Below, piece after piece: positions 43,300-53,789 of a DNA stretch of 64,000 bases; positions within the stretch are counted from its first letter, which is position 1; every line of letters begins with the position of its first letter. The notes under the pieces are model-generated. The model had not been told where the DNA came from. It saw only the letters and a list, made by a program, of their open reading frames with translations, and did not search any database. Source of the DNA: Alteromonadaceae bacterium BrNp21-10 (lineage in GTDB: Bacteria > Pseudomonadota > Gammaproteobacteria > Enterobacterales > Alteromonadaceae); contig JAUHQD010000004.1 in assembly GCA_030418115.1 (NCBI GenBank), forward strand, positions 211,954 through 275,953. The letters are read 5' to 3'. Made by a program: the position numbers and the translations under genes.

Positions 43300-43968
43300 A
43301 TGTGGCGACGATTATTAAAAAAATGCTTTCCAGCAAGCCATTTACCCTCACAATGGCGGGATAAAAGTTGGTTCGACTTACCCTTTATCGCCATCGATTT
43401 AGAGTTAACCGGTTTGGACCATCAACAGGTGGATATTTTGTCTATTGGTTGGGTGACTGCGCAGCATTGTTGTATTGATCTGGATCAAAGTGTTTATCAG
43501 GTGATCAGTTCAAAAAAATCCTTGGAACAAAGCCCGGTTATCCATGGTTTAACTGCCGATGATATTTCCAAGGGGCAACATTTATTGCCCATCATTGAAA
43601 AGCTGCTGAGCTTCGCCAACACCCATATTTGGGTATTTCATCATGCCCATTTAGACGTCAATGTATTAAAGCGGGTGTGTCGGAATTTAGGTTTACCATG
43701 GCCACCTATTGTTACCTTAGACACCATGCAAATGGCTTTATATAGTTTAAATAGATCCTATCAAGTGCTGCCACCAAACAGTGCTACTTTACCTGTGGTT
43801 AGGGCGAGTCATGGACTGGCTGCCGCACCTGCGCATAATGCACTGGATGATGCTATGGCTACAATGGAGTTATTGTTTGCACAAATGCAGCAGGCGGATC
43901 CTAAGAATGAATTATTACTGCAGGATTTTTATCATACCGGGGCATTGCGCCAATTTTCGGAGAACTAA
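43300..43968 (+). CDS. DEDDh 3'-5' exonuclease (Pol III epsilon-like)
   Basis: The 222-residue protein has the DEDDh exonuclease signature: FIAIDLELTGLD (Asp, Glu; about 31-42), HHAHLDVNVL (Asp) and AHNALDDAMAT (His, Asp; about 178-188). It lacks the C-terminal polymerase-binding tail of DnaQ. It may act in DNA or RNA trimming; the target is not known. It is linked to the DUF294 gene by 9 bases, suggesting a shared pathway. Confidence 0.88.
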   Translation: MWRRLLKKCFPASHLPSQWRDKSWFDLPFIAIDLELTGLDHQQVDILSIGWVTAQHCCIDLDQSVYQVISSKKSLEQSPVIHGLTADDISKGQHLLPIIEKLLSFANTHIWVFHHAHLDVNVLKRVCRNLGLPWPPIVTLDTMQMALYSLNRSYQVLPPNSATLPVVRASHGLAAAPAHNALDDAMATMELLFAQMQQADPKNELLLQDFYHTGALRQFSEN

Positions 43969-43999
43969 GCCAGCCTAGTCGGGCCTAGTTCAACTATTG

Positions 44000-44260
44000 C
44001 TATTTCAACAAAGGATGCTCGGCAGGAAGTTTTTTAGAAATCCATAACGCGAGTTTATGCTTCATGCTAAGTAAGTCTTCTTGATCAGAAGCCAATGGTT
44101 GTACCATTTTGTGATGTACTAAAAAACGATAAAGAGATTCGATTTTTTGATTGGCTGAATCGGTGCCAGAAAACTTATTGTAGCCTAAATTGGCTGCCAG
44201 CCGTTCGCCCACTTCAACTGCTTTTTTTACTAACGCTGCTTCATTCTTAATCTTTTTCAT
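44000..44260 (-). CDS. DUF5062 family protein
   Basis: From ATG 44260 the product is 86 residues (MKKIKNEAALVKKAVEVGERLA to SKKLPAEHPLLK), with the conserved KIESLYRFLVHHKMVQPL and MKHKLALWI segments of DUF5062. An ATG at 44287 would add nine residues; the shorter start fits the family. Soluble, all-helical; function unknown. Confidence 0.75.
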   Translation of the reverse strand: MKKIKNEAALVKKAVEVGERLAANLGYNKFSGTDSANQKIESLYRFLVHHKMVQPLASDQEDLLSMKHKLALWISKKLPAEHPLLK

Positions 44261-44318
44261 AGAGCTTCTCATCAATTCACTTTTCACTAGAATAATGAAT
44301 TATGTAGCCTAAGTCGTT

Positions 44319-45182
44319 TTATTTTGCATGTTTATTTAATTCCAATGTTAGCTGCGGTAAGAACAAGTTGTGCCACAGTCGTTGGCTGTGCTCGGCTTTA
44401 AAAAAACCAAAGTGGCCAATGGCTTTCAGACCTACTTGCTCAGGTGTAATTTCTATGAAGCGACATTCACTCTTTGAGAATAGCTGATGCAGGGTAGTAA
44501 TACTGTTAAAGGTTAATAACTCATCATCACTAAAGGAAATCGCCGTCACCGGTAATGACATATTGGCAAATTGCTGCTTAATTTGATCGGCTTCTACACC
44601 CACCATATAGTCTCGATGTAAGCACCAGAGCCGCCACTGTTTTATGATTTTTTTAGGTAAATCCGCGACGATGCCAAGTTTCGATCCGGGGAAGTAACCC
44701 ATTAAAGCGGTGGTTATCGGTGTTAAGAAATACCATAGAAACCAGATTTTCTGCTTGAGGCGAGGAGGGTTATAGCGCCAATAGCCGTTGCCAGAAGTAA
44801 TAGTGAAGACATGGTCAATTTTTTCTTGGCATTTAATTAAAGGCACGGCTTGACCACCAAAACTATGGCCAATCCAAAATGTGGGTAATGTAGGGTAGCG
44901 TTGCTTAATGAAATCTAAAGCGGCAGAGCAATCGATTTGTGCCCAATCGAGCAAATCCGCTTGGCAGTGTTTAATGTGCTCGGTGGCGGATTGCCCCATT
45001 CCTTGGTAATCGAATGTGAGCGTCGCCACGCCCTGATCAGCAAGCCACTGGGCAAAGTGTCGATAAAATGATTGCGGCGCGCCCATGGCTGGAGCAATGA
45101 CGGCGCTGGCAATCACAGCCGTGGTGGGCTCAAAAAGTTTAGCGACAATGTGCTTATTGTTTTCTACGGCAATGTTAATCAT
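44319..45182 (-). CDS. Alpha/beta hydrolase
   Basis: The 287-residue hydrolase has the nucleophile elbow GHSFGG (Ser about 126), a probable acid in SFSDDELL (about 217-224) and a His in IGHFGFF (about 253-259). TFDYQGMGQS matches serine hydrolases acting on lipids or esters. The ATG overlaps the RND gene stop (ATGA), so it is co-translated with the pump; substrate unknown. Confidence 0.82.
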   Translation of the reverse strand: MINIAVENNKHIVAKLFEPTTAVIASAVIAPAMGAPQSFYRHFAQWLADQGVATLTFDYQGMGQSATEHIKHCQADLLDWAQIDCSAALDFIKQRYPTLPTFWIGHSFGGQAVPLIKCQEKIDHVFTITSGNGYWRYNPPRLKQKIWFLWYFLTPITTALMGYFPGSKLGIVADLPKKIIKQWRLWCLHRDYMVGVEADQIKQQFANMSLPVTAISFSDDELLTFNSITTLHQLFSKSECRFIEITPEQVGLKAIGHFGFFKAEHSQRLWHNLFLPQLTLELNKHAK

Positions 45183-48100
45183 AGGGTGCTGTCAGCGGCC
45201 TTATTCATGCTTTTGCCATTAAACCATTGGTAAAGAATAGGAATAATGAACAACGTAAGTAAAGTTGATACGGCTAAACCCGCAATAATACACCAGCCCA
45301 TGGGCGACCACATGCTAGAGCCTTCAAGTGTCAGCGGCAGTAAGCCGCCAATAGTGGTCAGTGTAGTGAGTAAAATAGGCGGCAGGCGGGTCACGCCTGA
45401 CTCAATAATAGCTTGTTGAATCGATAGCCCCTCATCGACTTTTTGATTGGCAAAATCCACTAGAATAATTGAGTTGTTGACGACAATACCAATTAGCGAT
45501 GTTAAACCAATAAAAGCGGTAAAAGAGAAGGTGTAGCCACTAATAAACAAGCCAATAAACGCACCGCTAATGGCAAAGGGAATAGCTGCAAAAATAATTA
45601 ACGGTTGAGTGAATGAACGGAACTGCATAACCAGTACTGCAAAAATGCCGAGCATGGCAATAACAAAAGCTTTGGCCATCCCAGAGAAAGAATCCTTGCG
45701 GTTGGCTTGCTCGCCGCCGATGGTGTAGTGCACCCCCGACGGAAAGTCATATTGCTGTAGTTTCTCTATGATCTGGTTAGTGACTACTTCAGTTTGATAA
45801 CCATTGAGGACATCTGCGGTAACCGGCACCATGCGCTGTAGGTTGAGATGTTTAAAACGCGGAATATCAGTAATTAATTCAATATCAGCCAATTGCTTTA
45901 ATGGGATTAATTGCTGCTGGTTGTTACTGATATGAATATCATTGAGTTCATTAAAGGTGGGTTCGTGAGCACCCTGTTTGCGTACCATAATGGTAAAGTC
46001 TTCGCCGAGTTCATCACGATATGTACCAACTGGATAGCCACTTAAGCTGGCGCGAATGGTTTGGTCAATGTTGCCAATACTCACGCCTGCTAACGCCGCT
46101 TTTTGATGATTAATTTTAATTGCTACATCGACCTTATTTTTGCTGATAGGGTTGTCGATATTGATGGTACCAGCCGTGCTTCTTACCATTTCTTCGACAT
46201 CCATTGCTACTTGACGTAGTAGCTGGATGTTATCTCCTTCGATATTAACCTCAATAGGGGCTTCGGAAGGTGGCCCTTGTAAAAACTCCTTAATGGAAAT
46301 ATGCACTCCGGGAATAACAGAAAATTGCTGGCGCATATCTGCGATCATGGCATTAACTTCATCGACATCATACTCCTGTAGCTGTACATACAGCTGGGCA
46401 AAGTTGGCTACCTGACGACTAGGGAACACATTGTAATAAATACGAGGATTGCCTCGACCCACATTCAAAGCAATATCGGCAACCTGAGGATATTGCCTTA
46501 CCCGATGCACTATATCCTGCGCCGTAACTTGAGTGTGACTGAAACTGGCGCCTTCGGGTAATTCCACATTGATTAAAAATGCGGGTTTTTCGGCTTTTGG
46601 GAATAGGCTTACACCAATGTGTGGGAACAAACTTAAGCTACCAACGAAGACCATTACCGCAATAGCTATTATCTTCAGTGGGTGAGCCAAACAGACGTGC
46701 AATATTTTTCGATAGCGCCGTTGAGAAAACTGTTCTAACCGCAATTGTAGTTTTGGCGTGCTGGGCTTTTTGGTTTTTAGCAGGCGACCTGCAAGAATAG
46801 GGGTAAAGGCGATAGCCACTAACAACGATGCAAACAGCGTAAAAATTACCGTTACTGGCATGGATCGCATAAAGGTGCCAGAGCCGCTAGGTAAAAGTAG
46901 AATAGGAAAAAATGCCAATATGGTTGTTAATGTGCCGCTGGCCACGGCTAAGGAAACTTGGCTGGCACCCTTTTCTGCTGCGTCATTTGCAGATGCGCCT
47001 TGACGCACAAAACGTCCGACATTGTCGGTAACCACGATGGCATTATCGACCAATAAACCTAAAGCAATGACCAATCCAACAATCGACATTTGTTGTAATC
47101 CAAAACCGGCTAAGTCGACCCAACCTAAGCCAATCAATACCGACATTGGAATTGCTAAAACTACCACTAAGGCAGCGCGAGAACCAAGTAGCAGCATGGC
47201 CAATACGCCGACGATAATCAATCCTTGCAGTAAGTTATTAAAGAATCCATCCACGCGCTTAGCAACGCTTATGGATTGATCATGCACAGGTACAAGAGTA
47301 AATGGTTCAGGCATGGTTTTGGCGAATTCGTCTATGGCTAGTTTTACATCGCTAACTACGTTGAAAACATTACTTTCTTTACGCTGTACTAGGCTGACGA
47401 ATACCGCATCTTGGCCATTAAACTGTGCCAAATAGCTCGGCATGCTGTCTTCAATTTGTACATCAGCGATGTCTTCAACATAAATAAGATTGGCATTACC
47501 TTGTGTGACTAAGGTTCTTTTCAATGCCAAAAGGGAATCAAAGTCGCCACTGGTTCTTACGGTAAAGCGGCGCTGACCGGCATTGACATGCCCTGCTGGA
47601 ATATTACCCGCAGCGCTTTCAATCGATTGAATAAGTTGGTTCATGGAAATATTCAGCGCGCGCATACGAGGCAAATTTGCGCGCACGGTTAATTGCTGTG
47701 ATGGCAGACCAAGTGTTTCCACTTTTTTTACGCCATTGATGCGCTGTAGGCGCTTCTCTAGTTTTTGCGTTAGGTAACTGGCCTGCCGATAATCCATTGG
47801 TTCAGCCATCAATGCATACTGTAAAATATTGGTTTCTGACGGCGCAATTTTGTCGATAGCAAAGCGGGTAATGCCAGTGGGTAATTGATCCCTAATACGA
47901 GAAATAGCGCCAACAACATCGTCAAATTTATCTTCAGCATTAGTACCGTATAAAAACTCAATACGGATTGCCGCTAATCCATCTTCGATGTTAGCGCGCA
48001 TGACTTTGATGTCTTCTAATTCATTTAACGCCTGCTCAATAGGGTCAACGATCAGTTTTTCTATGTCTATTGGATTAGTACCGGGATACACCACGCTGAT

Positions 48101-48238
48101 CATTGTGGCAGGAAACTCAAACTGTGGATCTTCCGAGCGCGGCATGGTCATTAAGGACAGCACACCAAGAATCACTAACAGCAGCAGCGCCACCATGGAA
48201 ACCTGATAATTGCGTAACGCGAATCCGGCAATGTTCAT
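45179..48238 (-). CDS. RND family efflux transporter, inner-membrane pump
   Basis: The 1019-residue proton-driven pump has about twelve transmembrane helices in two halves. The proton-relay Asp segment is LGLLVDNAIVVTDNV (about 390-404), and VDPIEQALNELEDIK is typical of the porter domain. It belongs to the HAE/MdtB-like group; drug or metabolite specificity cannot be read. It follows the membrane-fusion gene by 12 bases; no outer-membrane channel gene is in the operon. Confidence 0.95.
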   Translation of the reverse strand: MNIAGFALRNYQVSMVALLLLVILGVLSLMTMPRSEDPQFEFPATMISVVYPGTNPIDIEKLIVDPIEQALNELEDIKVMRANIEDGLAAIRIEFLYGTNAEDKFDDVVGAISRIRDQLPTGITRFAIDKIAPSETNILQYALMAEPMDYRQASYLTQKLEKRLQRINGVKKVETLGLPSQQLTVRANLPRMRALNISMNQLIQSIESAAGNIPAGHVNAGQRRFTVRTSGDFDSLLALKRTLVTQGNANLIYVEDIADVQIEDSMPSYLAQFNGQDAVFVSLVQRKESNVFNVVSDVKLAIDEFAKTMPEPFTLVPVHDQSISVAKRVDGFFNNLLQGLIIVGVLAMLLLGSRAALVVVLAIPMSVLIGLGWVDLAGFGLQQMSIVGLVIALGLLVDNAIVVTDNVGRFVRQGASANDAAEKGASQVSLAVASGTLTTILAFFPILLLPSGSGTFMRSMPVTVIFTLFASLLVAIAFTPILAGRLLKTKKPSTPKLQLRLEQFSQRRYRKILHVCLAHPLKIIAIAVMVFVGSLSLFPHIGVSLFPKAEKPAFLINVELPEGASFSHTQVTAQDIVHRVRQYPQVADIALNVGRGNPRIYYNVFPSRQVANFAQLYVQLQEYDVDEVNAMIADMRQQFSVIPGVHISIKEFLQGPPSEAPIEVNIEGDNIQLLRQVAMDVEEMVRSTAGTINIDNPISKNKVDVAIKINHQKAALAGVSIGNIDQTIRASLSGYPVGTYRDELGEDFTIMVRKQGAHEPTFNELNDIHISNNQQQLIPLKQLADIELITDIPRFKHLNLQRMVPVTADVLNGYQTEVVTNQIIEKLQQYDFPSGVHYTIGGEQANRKDSFSGMAKAFVIAMLGIFAVLVMQFRSFTQPLIIFAAIPFAISGAFIGLFISGYTFSFTAFIGLTSLIGIVVNNSIILVDFANQKVDEGLSIQQAIIESGVTRLPPILLTTLTTIGGLLPLTLEGSSMWSPMGWCIIAGLAVSTLLTLFIIPILYQWFNGKSMNKAADSTL

Positions 48239-48250
48239 AAACCGCTGCCC

Positions 48251-49264
48251 TTAGTATTGTTTAGCGAGGGTAATTTCATTGCCATCACGGATAAACGTGG
48301 AGCCAGATCTCACTACCATTTCACCTTCCGTTAAGCCATGAGTAATCGCAACCTTGTCATCTTCAATAAAGGCAATGGTCACCCGGCGACGTTCTGCAAT
48401 AAGTTGCTTATTGATAACAAATACATCGGCCACTTTACCGTTGGCGCTAATAATGGATTCGATGGGAATAAGTGCCACCGATTGGGTTTGTTCGGTATAG
48501 ACCTTGCCTTGGGCAATCAACCCACTGAACAGTCGTTTTGTAGTTGCTTGCAGTTGCACCTCAATTTCAAATAGGCCGGTTACTCCGTCGGCAGCCGCCG
48601 CTAGTTCACTCACCTCACCTTGAAAAACATGACCGGGGTAGGCGTCGAATACAATGTCTACCTTGTTATCATGGCTTACTTGTACAAATTCTTTGTCGGA
48701 AATACCTGCGCGTAACACCCAGCCTTTATATTCATTGCTGATGGTAAGAATAGGTTGGCTGGGGCTGACCATCTCATTTTTTTCTACAAAACGATGCAAA
48801 ATACGACCCTCGTTGAGGGCGTGAATATCAGCGTGTTTCAGATTAAATTGCGCAATTTGTAAATTGGACTTGGCTACTTGCAACTCGGTTTGCAGCTTAT
48901 TGTATTGCTCTTGACTGACAATGTTGTCGGCATATAAAGCTTTTACTCGTTTAAGATTACTTTGCGCATTAGTATAAACCGACTTAGCTTGCTCAACTTG
49001 TGCAGTAATTTCGGCTTTATCTAAGCTGGCCAGTAATTGTCCCGCATTGATACGGTCGCCTTCTTCAACATAAATGTTGGCGATAACACCGGCAATTTTA
49101 AAAGCCGATTTTTGCTCGGCTTTGTTGGCTAATTTACCACTGAGCATGATCGATGGCGCGTGCTCCTGAAAATGGATAACACTGCCGGTTACCGAGGTGG
49201 TTGCTAACCCATTAGCCGCAAAAATGAGGGTGATAAATGCCGATGCGATGCGTCGTAAAGCCAT
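48251..49264 (-). CDS. RND efflux periplasmic adaptor (membrane-fusion protein)
   Basis: The 337-residue adaptor has an N-terminal signal peptide (ASAFITLIFAANGLAT), a lipoyl-like half (IANIYVEEGDRINAGQLLASLD, about 57-78), a coiled-coil hairpin (about 80-140, EQAKSVYTNAQSNLKRVKALYADNI) and beta-barrel domain. It links the RND pump to an outer-membrane channel. First gene of the pump operon, divergent from trkH. Confidence 0.93.
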   Translation of the reverse strand: MALRRIASAFITLIFAANGLATTSVTGSVIHFQEHAPSIMLSGKLANKAEQKSAFKIAGVIANIYVEEGDRINAGQLLASLDKAEITAQVEQAKSVYTNAQSNLKRVKALYADNIVSQEQYNKLQTELQVAKSNLQIAQFNLKHADIHALNEGRILHRFVEKNEMVSPSQPILTISNEYKGWVLRAGISDKEFVQVSHDNKVDIVFDAYPGHVFQGEVSELAAAADGVTGLFEIEVQLQATTKRLFSGLIAQGKVYTEQTQSVALIPIESIISANGKVADVFVINKQLIAERRRVTIAFIEDDKVAITHGLTEGEMVVRSGSTFIRDGNEITLAKQY

Positions 49265-49483
49265 GATTATTCTCCAATGTAATCACCGATAACATAAAGG
49301 GTAATTGATAATGTAATCACCGTCAACTTTGCGGTTGAAAAACAATCAAAAGTAATTTTTATGGATTAACCCTTTTGATTTGCAGCGATCCCGACAATAA
49401 TAGGAAAAACAACGTATTAGCTAGGCGTTGTGCGAACAACAAAAAAGACACAAATTCACTCATTGGGATCCACAAATTAAATC

Positions 49484-50935
49484 ATGCAGTATCGTTCAAT
49501 AGTAAGGATATTAGGCTTGTTGGTGGCATTGTTTAGCGTCACCATGATCCCCCCCGCAATTATTTCAGTTATTTTCGGTGACGGTAGTGGCTTGCCCTTT
49601 GTGCTGGCTTTTTTCTTATGTTTAATTACCGGTTTGATATTTTGGTATCCGAATAGGGAGCATCGTAAAGATTTAAAAGCTCGCGAAGGTTTCCTGATTG
49701 TGGCCTTGTTCTGGACGGTGTTGGCGAGTTTTGGTGCGCTGCCATTTTTATTATTAGAACAACCGCAAATGACACTTACCGATGCCTTCTTTGAAGCCTT
49801 CTCTGGCTTGACTACCACCGGTGCGACAGTGATCCAAGGCATAGACTTTTTACCTAAAGCGGTGTTGTTTTATCGTCAGCAATTACAATGGTTAGGAGGT
49901 ATGGGGATCATTGTCCTTGCTGTGGCAATATTACCTATTTTAGGTGTTGGGGGCATGCAGCTTTATCGGGCCGAAATTCCTGGCCCAGTGAAAGACTCTA
50001 AAATGACGCCCCGCATAGCCGATACCGCTAAGCATTTATGGTACATCTATTTAGGCCTAACTATTCTATGTAGCTTGAGCTATTGGGCGGCCGGTATGGA
50101 TTGGTTTGATGCAATTTGCCATGCTTTTTCTACTATTGCCATTGGCGGCTTTTCTACTCATGACGCCAGCATTGGATTTTTTGATAGCACCTTAATTGAT
50201 ATTATTTGTGTAATCTTCTTATGGGTGTCAGCGCTAAACTTTGCACTGCATTATGCTGCGGTTAGTAACCGAAGTTTGCGGAGCTACATTGTTGATCCAG
50301 AGTTACGGGCATTTTTCTTTATACAATTTGCGTTAATTGCATTGTGCTTTGTGGTGCTGCTACAAGATCAGGTCTACGAAGATACTCAATCGACATTTGT
50401 AGAAGCTTTATTTCAGGCGGTATCAATAAGTACTACGGCGGGGTTCGCTACTGAAAGCTTTTCATCGTGGCCGTTATTCCTGCCTATTCTACTGATTTTT
50501 TCTAGTTTTATTGGCGGCTGTGCCAGTTCTACTGGTGGTGGGATGAAAGTAGTACGAGTAGTTCTACTGTACATTCAAGGTATGCGTGAGGTGAATCGAC
50601 TAATTCATCCTAAGGCAATTTATGTGGTGAAATTAGGTTCGCGTGCCTTGCCGGATAGAGTGGTCGATGCGGTTTGGGGATTTTTCTCAGCTTATGCGGT
50701 GGTGTTTGTCATTATCATGTTGTCGCTGATTGCCACCGGCATGGATGATTTAACCGCGTTCTCAGCAACTGCGGCTTGTTTAAATAACTTAGGTCCGGGC
50801 TTGGGCGATGTTGCGGCCCATTATGGTGACGTTAACGATACCGGTAAATGGTTATTGGTGGTAGCAATGTTATTCGGACGTTTGGAAGTGTTTTCGCTGT
50901 TACTGTTATTTACACCGGCATTTTGGCGTAGCTAA
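49484..50935 (+). CDS. trkH: Trk potassium uptake channel TrkH
   Basis: The 483-residue channel has the four-repeat P-loop arrangement. The selectivity segments are SGLTTTGATV, AIGGFSTHD, STTAGFAT and LNNLGPGLGD. Many transmembrane helices are present. It imports potassium and needs TrkA. Here trkA is convergent right after it, so both sit together but are transcribed in opposite directions. Confidence 0.97.
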   Translation: MQYRSIVRILGLLVALFSVTMIPPAIISVIFGDGSGLPFVLAFFLCLITGLIFWYPNREHRKDLKAREGFLIVALFWTVLASFGALPFLLLEQPQMTLTDAFFEAFSGLTTTGATVIQGIDFLPKAVLFYRQQLQWLGGMGIIVLAVAILPILGVGGMQLYRAEIPGPVKDSKMTPRIADTAKHLWYIYLGLTILCSLSYWAAGMDWFDAICHAFSTIAIGGFSTHDASIGFFDSTLIDIICVIFLWVSALNFALHYAAVSNRSLRSYIVDPELRAFFFIQFALIALCFVVLLQDQVYEDTQSTFVEALFQAVSISTTAGFATESFSSWPLFLPILLIFSSFIGGCASSTGGGMKVVRVVLLYIQGMREVNRLIHPKAIYVVKLGSRALPDRVVDAVWGFFSAYAVVFVIIMLSLIATGMDDLTAFSATAACLNNLGPGLGDVAAHYGDVNDTGKWLLVVAMLFGRLEVFSLLLLFTPAFWRS

Positions 50936-50948
50936 AAATATTTGATGC

Positions 50949-52382
50949 TTAACCAAAGAAGAACGCACTGGGTTGGAATAGAATTTCTACATCTTTGACG
51001 TATTTTTTATCCACTAAAAACATGATCACGTGGTCATTGGCATGAATGACGGTGTCTGAATGAGCAATTATCACTTCGTCTTTTTGGGTGATGGCGTCCA
51101 GCATATTTGCCGATGCGGCTGAATTAGCATCATACTTGCGTACTATGGCGCCAATAGTAGTACCTGGCGGCAGCTTAATATGTTTAATTTGACGACCAAT
51201 CACTTTTGAGGTTTTTTCATCACCGTGGGCGATGGCTTCAATAGCTTCTGCAGCGCCCCTACGAAGTGAGTAAACATTTACTATGTCGCCACGTCTAACA
51301 TGGGTTAACAAAGCCGAAATCGTTGCTTGTTGTGGTGAGATGGCAATGTCAATCTCGCCACCTTGGACTAAATCAACATATGCACTGCGTTGAATGAGTA
51401 CCATGGTTTTTTGCACGCCCATACGCTTAGCTAACATCGCCGACATGATATTGGCTTCATCATCATCAGTTACCGCAATAAAAACATCGGACTGCTCAAT
51501 GTGCTCCTCGCTTAAAAGCTCCTGATCGGAAGCATCGCCATTAAACACTAACGTGTGATTAAGCTGTGTAGACAAATATTTTGCACGTTCAGCATTGCGT
51601 TCAATTAACTTAACGTTATGTTTTTTCTCTAATTGTTTGGCTAACCCTGCACCAATAAGTCCGCCGCCGGCGATCATAATACGTTTGTAGCTGGACTCTA
51701 GTTTTTGGAGTTCGCTCATCACGGCGCGAATGTTTTTGGTCGCCGCTAAGAAAAATACTTCATCATCGGCTTCAATTACTGTGGTGCCTAAAGGCCGAAT
51801 AGGTCGCCCTTGTCGATAAATGGCTGCAACACGAGCTTCTACATTGGGCATATGCTCTTTTAATGTTGATAGCGCATGTCCGACTAATAAACCGCCGTAA
51901 TAGGCTTTAACTGCGACTAGGCTGACTTTACTGTCGGCAAATTCCATAACCTGTAGCGCGCCGGGATAATTAATCAGGCGGCGTATTGATTGGGTAACTA
52001 ATTGCTCAGGTGCAATTAGATGATCAACAGGTATATCTTGATGACGGAACAGTTGCTCTTGATAGTTTAGATATTGTTCTGAACGAATTCGGGCAATTTT
52101 ATTTGGGGTTTTAAACAGGCTATAGGCGACCTGACAGGCCATCATATTGGTTTCGTCTGAATTGGAAACGGCAATGAGCATATCCGCATCTTCAGCACCG
52201 GCTTGTTTTAATACACCGGGATGAGAACCAATGCCGACCACAACCTGCAAATCGAGACGGTCTTGTAATTCACGAAGGGTATCGCCATTGGCATCAATGA
52301 CGGTGATGTCATTTTGTTCACCTACCAAATTTTCGGCGAGGGTAGCTCCTACTTGGCCAGCACCCAAAATGATGATCTTCAT
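50949..52382 (-). CDS. trkA: Trk system regulatory subunit TrkA
   Basis: The 477-residue cytosolic protein has two RCK halves, each a Rossmann domain ([19 protein letters not shown], 1-19; [17 protein letters not shown], about 235) with a TrkA_C domain ([14 protein letters not shown]). It binds NAD(H) and gates TrkH. A little longer than E. coli (458). It lies 13 bases from the trkH stop with no clear hairpin between. Confidence 0.97.
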   Translation of the reverse strand: MKIIILGAGQVGATLAENLVGEQNDITVIDANGDTLRELQDRLDLQVVVGIGSHPGVLKQAGAEDADMLIAVSNSDETNMMACQVAYSLFKTPNKIARIRSEQYLNYQEQLFRHQDIPVDHLIAPEQLVTQSIRRLINYPGALQVMEFADSKVSLVAVKAYYGGLLVGHALSTLKEHMPNVEARVAAIYRQGRPIRPLGTTVIEADDEVFFLAATKNIRAVMSELQKLESSYKRIMIAGGGLIGAGLAKQLEKKHNVKLIERNAERAKYLSTQLNHTLVFNGDASDQELLSEEHIEQSDVFIAVTDDDEANIMSAMLAKRMGVQKTMVLIQRSAYVDLVQGGEIDIAISPQQATISALLTHVRRGDIVNVYSLRRGAAEAIEAIAHGDEKTSKVIGRQIKHIKLPPGTTIGAIVRKYDANSAASANMLDAITQKDEVIIAHSDTVIHANDHVIMFLVDKKYVKDVEILFQPSAFFFG

Positions 52383-52490
52383 GTGTTACTTAACTCATTG
52401 AATAATTGAATTAATATCATATACCTAAACAACTTTGAATAGCGAGTTTCGCATGGTCATTAGAGCGGCTTATATCTGGATATGACGACA

Positions 52491-53789
52491 TCATTCTGAC
52501 TTTAGCAGCATGGCATAGTAGAAACCATCCATTTGCTGCTGGCCGGGTAATATTTGCCAGCCCGGATTTTCAATAGTTTCACTGTCAGTTATAGGCACTA
52601 ATGTCGCTTGCGGTTGGCGCTGTAAAAAGTGAGCAATTTGCTGACTATTTTCCTGAGATAATATTGAGCAGGTGGCATAGAGCAAATGGCCGCCGGGTTT
52701 CAATGTTTGCCATAACTCATCTAATATTTTGCCCTGCAGTGTGACTAAAGTGTCGATATCACTGGCCTTGCGTAGCCATTTAATATCTGGATGGCGGCGG
52801 ATAATGCCGGTGGCAGAGCAGGGGGCATCAAGCAGGATTCGGTCAAATTGTTGCCCATCCCACCAACTAGCATTATTACTGGCGTCGCCGGTTATTACTT
52901 CAGTGTTGTGGCCCAAGCGCGTGAGGTTTTCATGCACTCGCTGTAAGCGGCTGGCATCCACATCCAGCGCAATGCATTTTGTTACTTGGGGTTGCAGCTC
53001 AAGAATGTGACAGAGTTTGCCACCGGGAGCGGCGCAAGCATCTAAAATGTGATCATCTTTTTGTGGTTGTAGAAAATGAGCGGCTAATTGTGCGGCGCCA
53101 TCTTGGACGGCAAACAAGCCATCTTCATAACCGGGTAAGGTTGTAATGTCACAGCTTTGGCTAAGTATAATGGCGTCAGGGTGTTGTTCGCTTAGCTCAA
53201 AGTTGATGCCTTTGTCGCTGAGTAATTGTGTATAGCCATTAAGGTCGATTTTTTGGCGATTCACTCGCAACCAGATTGGTGCCTTTTGCATCATGGCATC
53301 AAGTATGTTTGCTAAGTTTTCAGGGTAATGCTGCTTAACTTGCTGAAAAAGCCATTTTGGAAGCCCTGATAATATTTGTTCATCGTTAGGCTTATTTTCT
53401 GCCAGTTTATTACGCATAAAATTGCGTAATATAGCATTAACCAATCCTTTCAGACCTTGAATCTTTAAAGCGGGACAAGCTGCGACTGTTTCTGAAACCG
53501 CAGCGTGGTCTGATACGCGAGTGAAGGCGAGTTGATAAAAACCGAGTAAGATGACGTGTTCGCCAATTTTATTTTTATTCTTTAACGGCTTGTCTAGTAA
53601 CTGTCGTAGCCAAAATTGTAGCAAGGGTAAATGCCGTAATACACCATAGACCATTTCACGTACCCAAGCCTTATCTTTTTCGCTTAATTCCGTTTGTACT
53701 TCGGGCATGGCATCACGTAACGACTGGCCTTGTTCTAATACCTGAAATAAGGTTTTAGCGGCTAAGACTCGTAAGTTGTTTTTCTTCAC
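52491..53789 (-). CDS. rsmB: 16S rRNA (cytosine967-C5)-methyltransferase
   Basis: The 432-residue enzyme (Sun/Fmu) methylates C967 of 16S rRNA. The NusB-like N-terminal domain is about 1-140. The SAM domain has [10 protein letters not shown] (about 248-257), the catalytic cysteine in DAPCSATG, and the second cysteine in [10 protein letters not shown] start at GTG 53789, which overlaps the fmt stop as GTGA; a TTG at 53816 would add nine residues. Confidence 0.96.
   Translation of the reverse strand: MKKNNLRVLAAKTLFQVLEQGQSLRDAMPEVQTELSEKDKAWVREMVYGVLRHLPLLQFWLRQLLDKPLKNKNKIGEHVILLGFYQLAFTRVSDHAAVSETVAACPALKIQGLKGLVNAILRNFMRNKLAENKPNDEQILSGLPKWLFQQVKQHYPENLANILDAMMQKAPIWLRVNRQKIDLNGYTQLLSDKGINFELSEQHPDAIILSQSCDITTLPGYEDGLFAVQDGAAQLAAHFLQPQKDDHILDACAAPGGKLCHILELQPQVTKCIALDVDASRLQRVHENLTRLGHNTEVITGDASNNASWWDGQQFDRILLDAPCSATGIIRRHPDIKWLRKASDIDTLVTLQGKILDELWQTLKPGGHLLYATCSILSQENSQQIAHFLQRQPQATLVPITDSETIENPGWQILPGQQQMDGFYYAMLLKSE

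Noticed and set aside
51020..51040. CACGTG palindrome in trkA as a parS candidate
   Set aside because: The flanking bases (TGAT..GTCA) do not match parS; it is coding sequence only.
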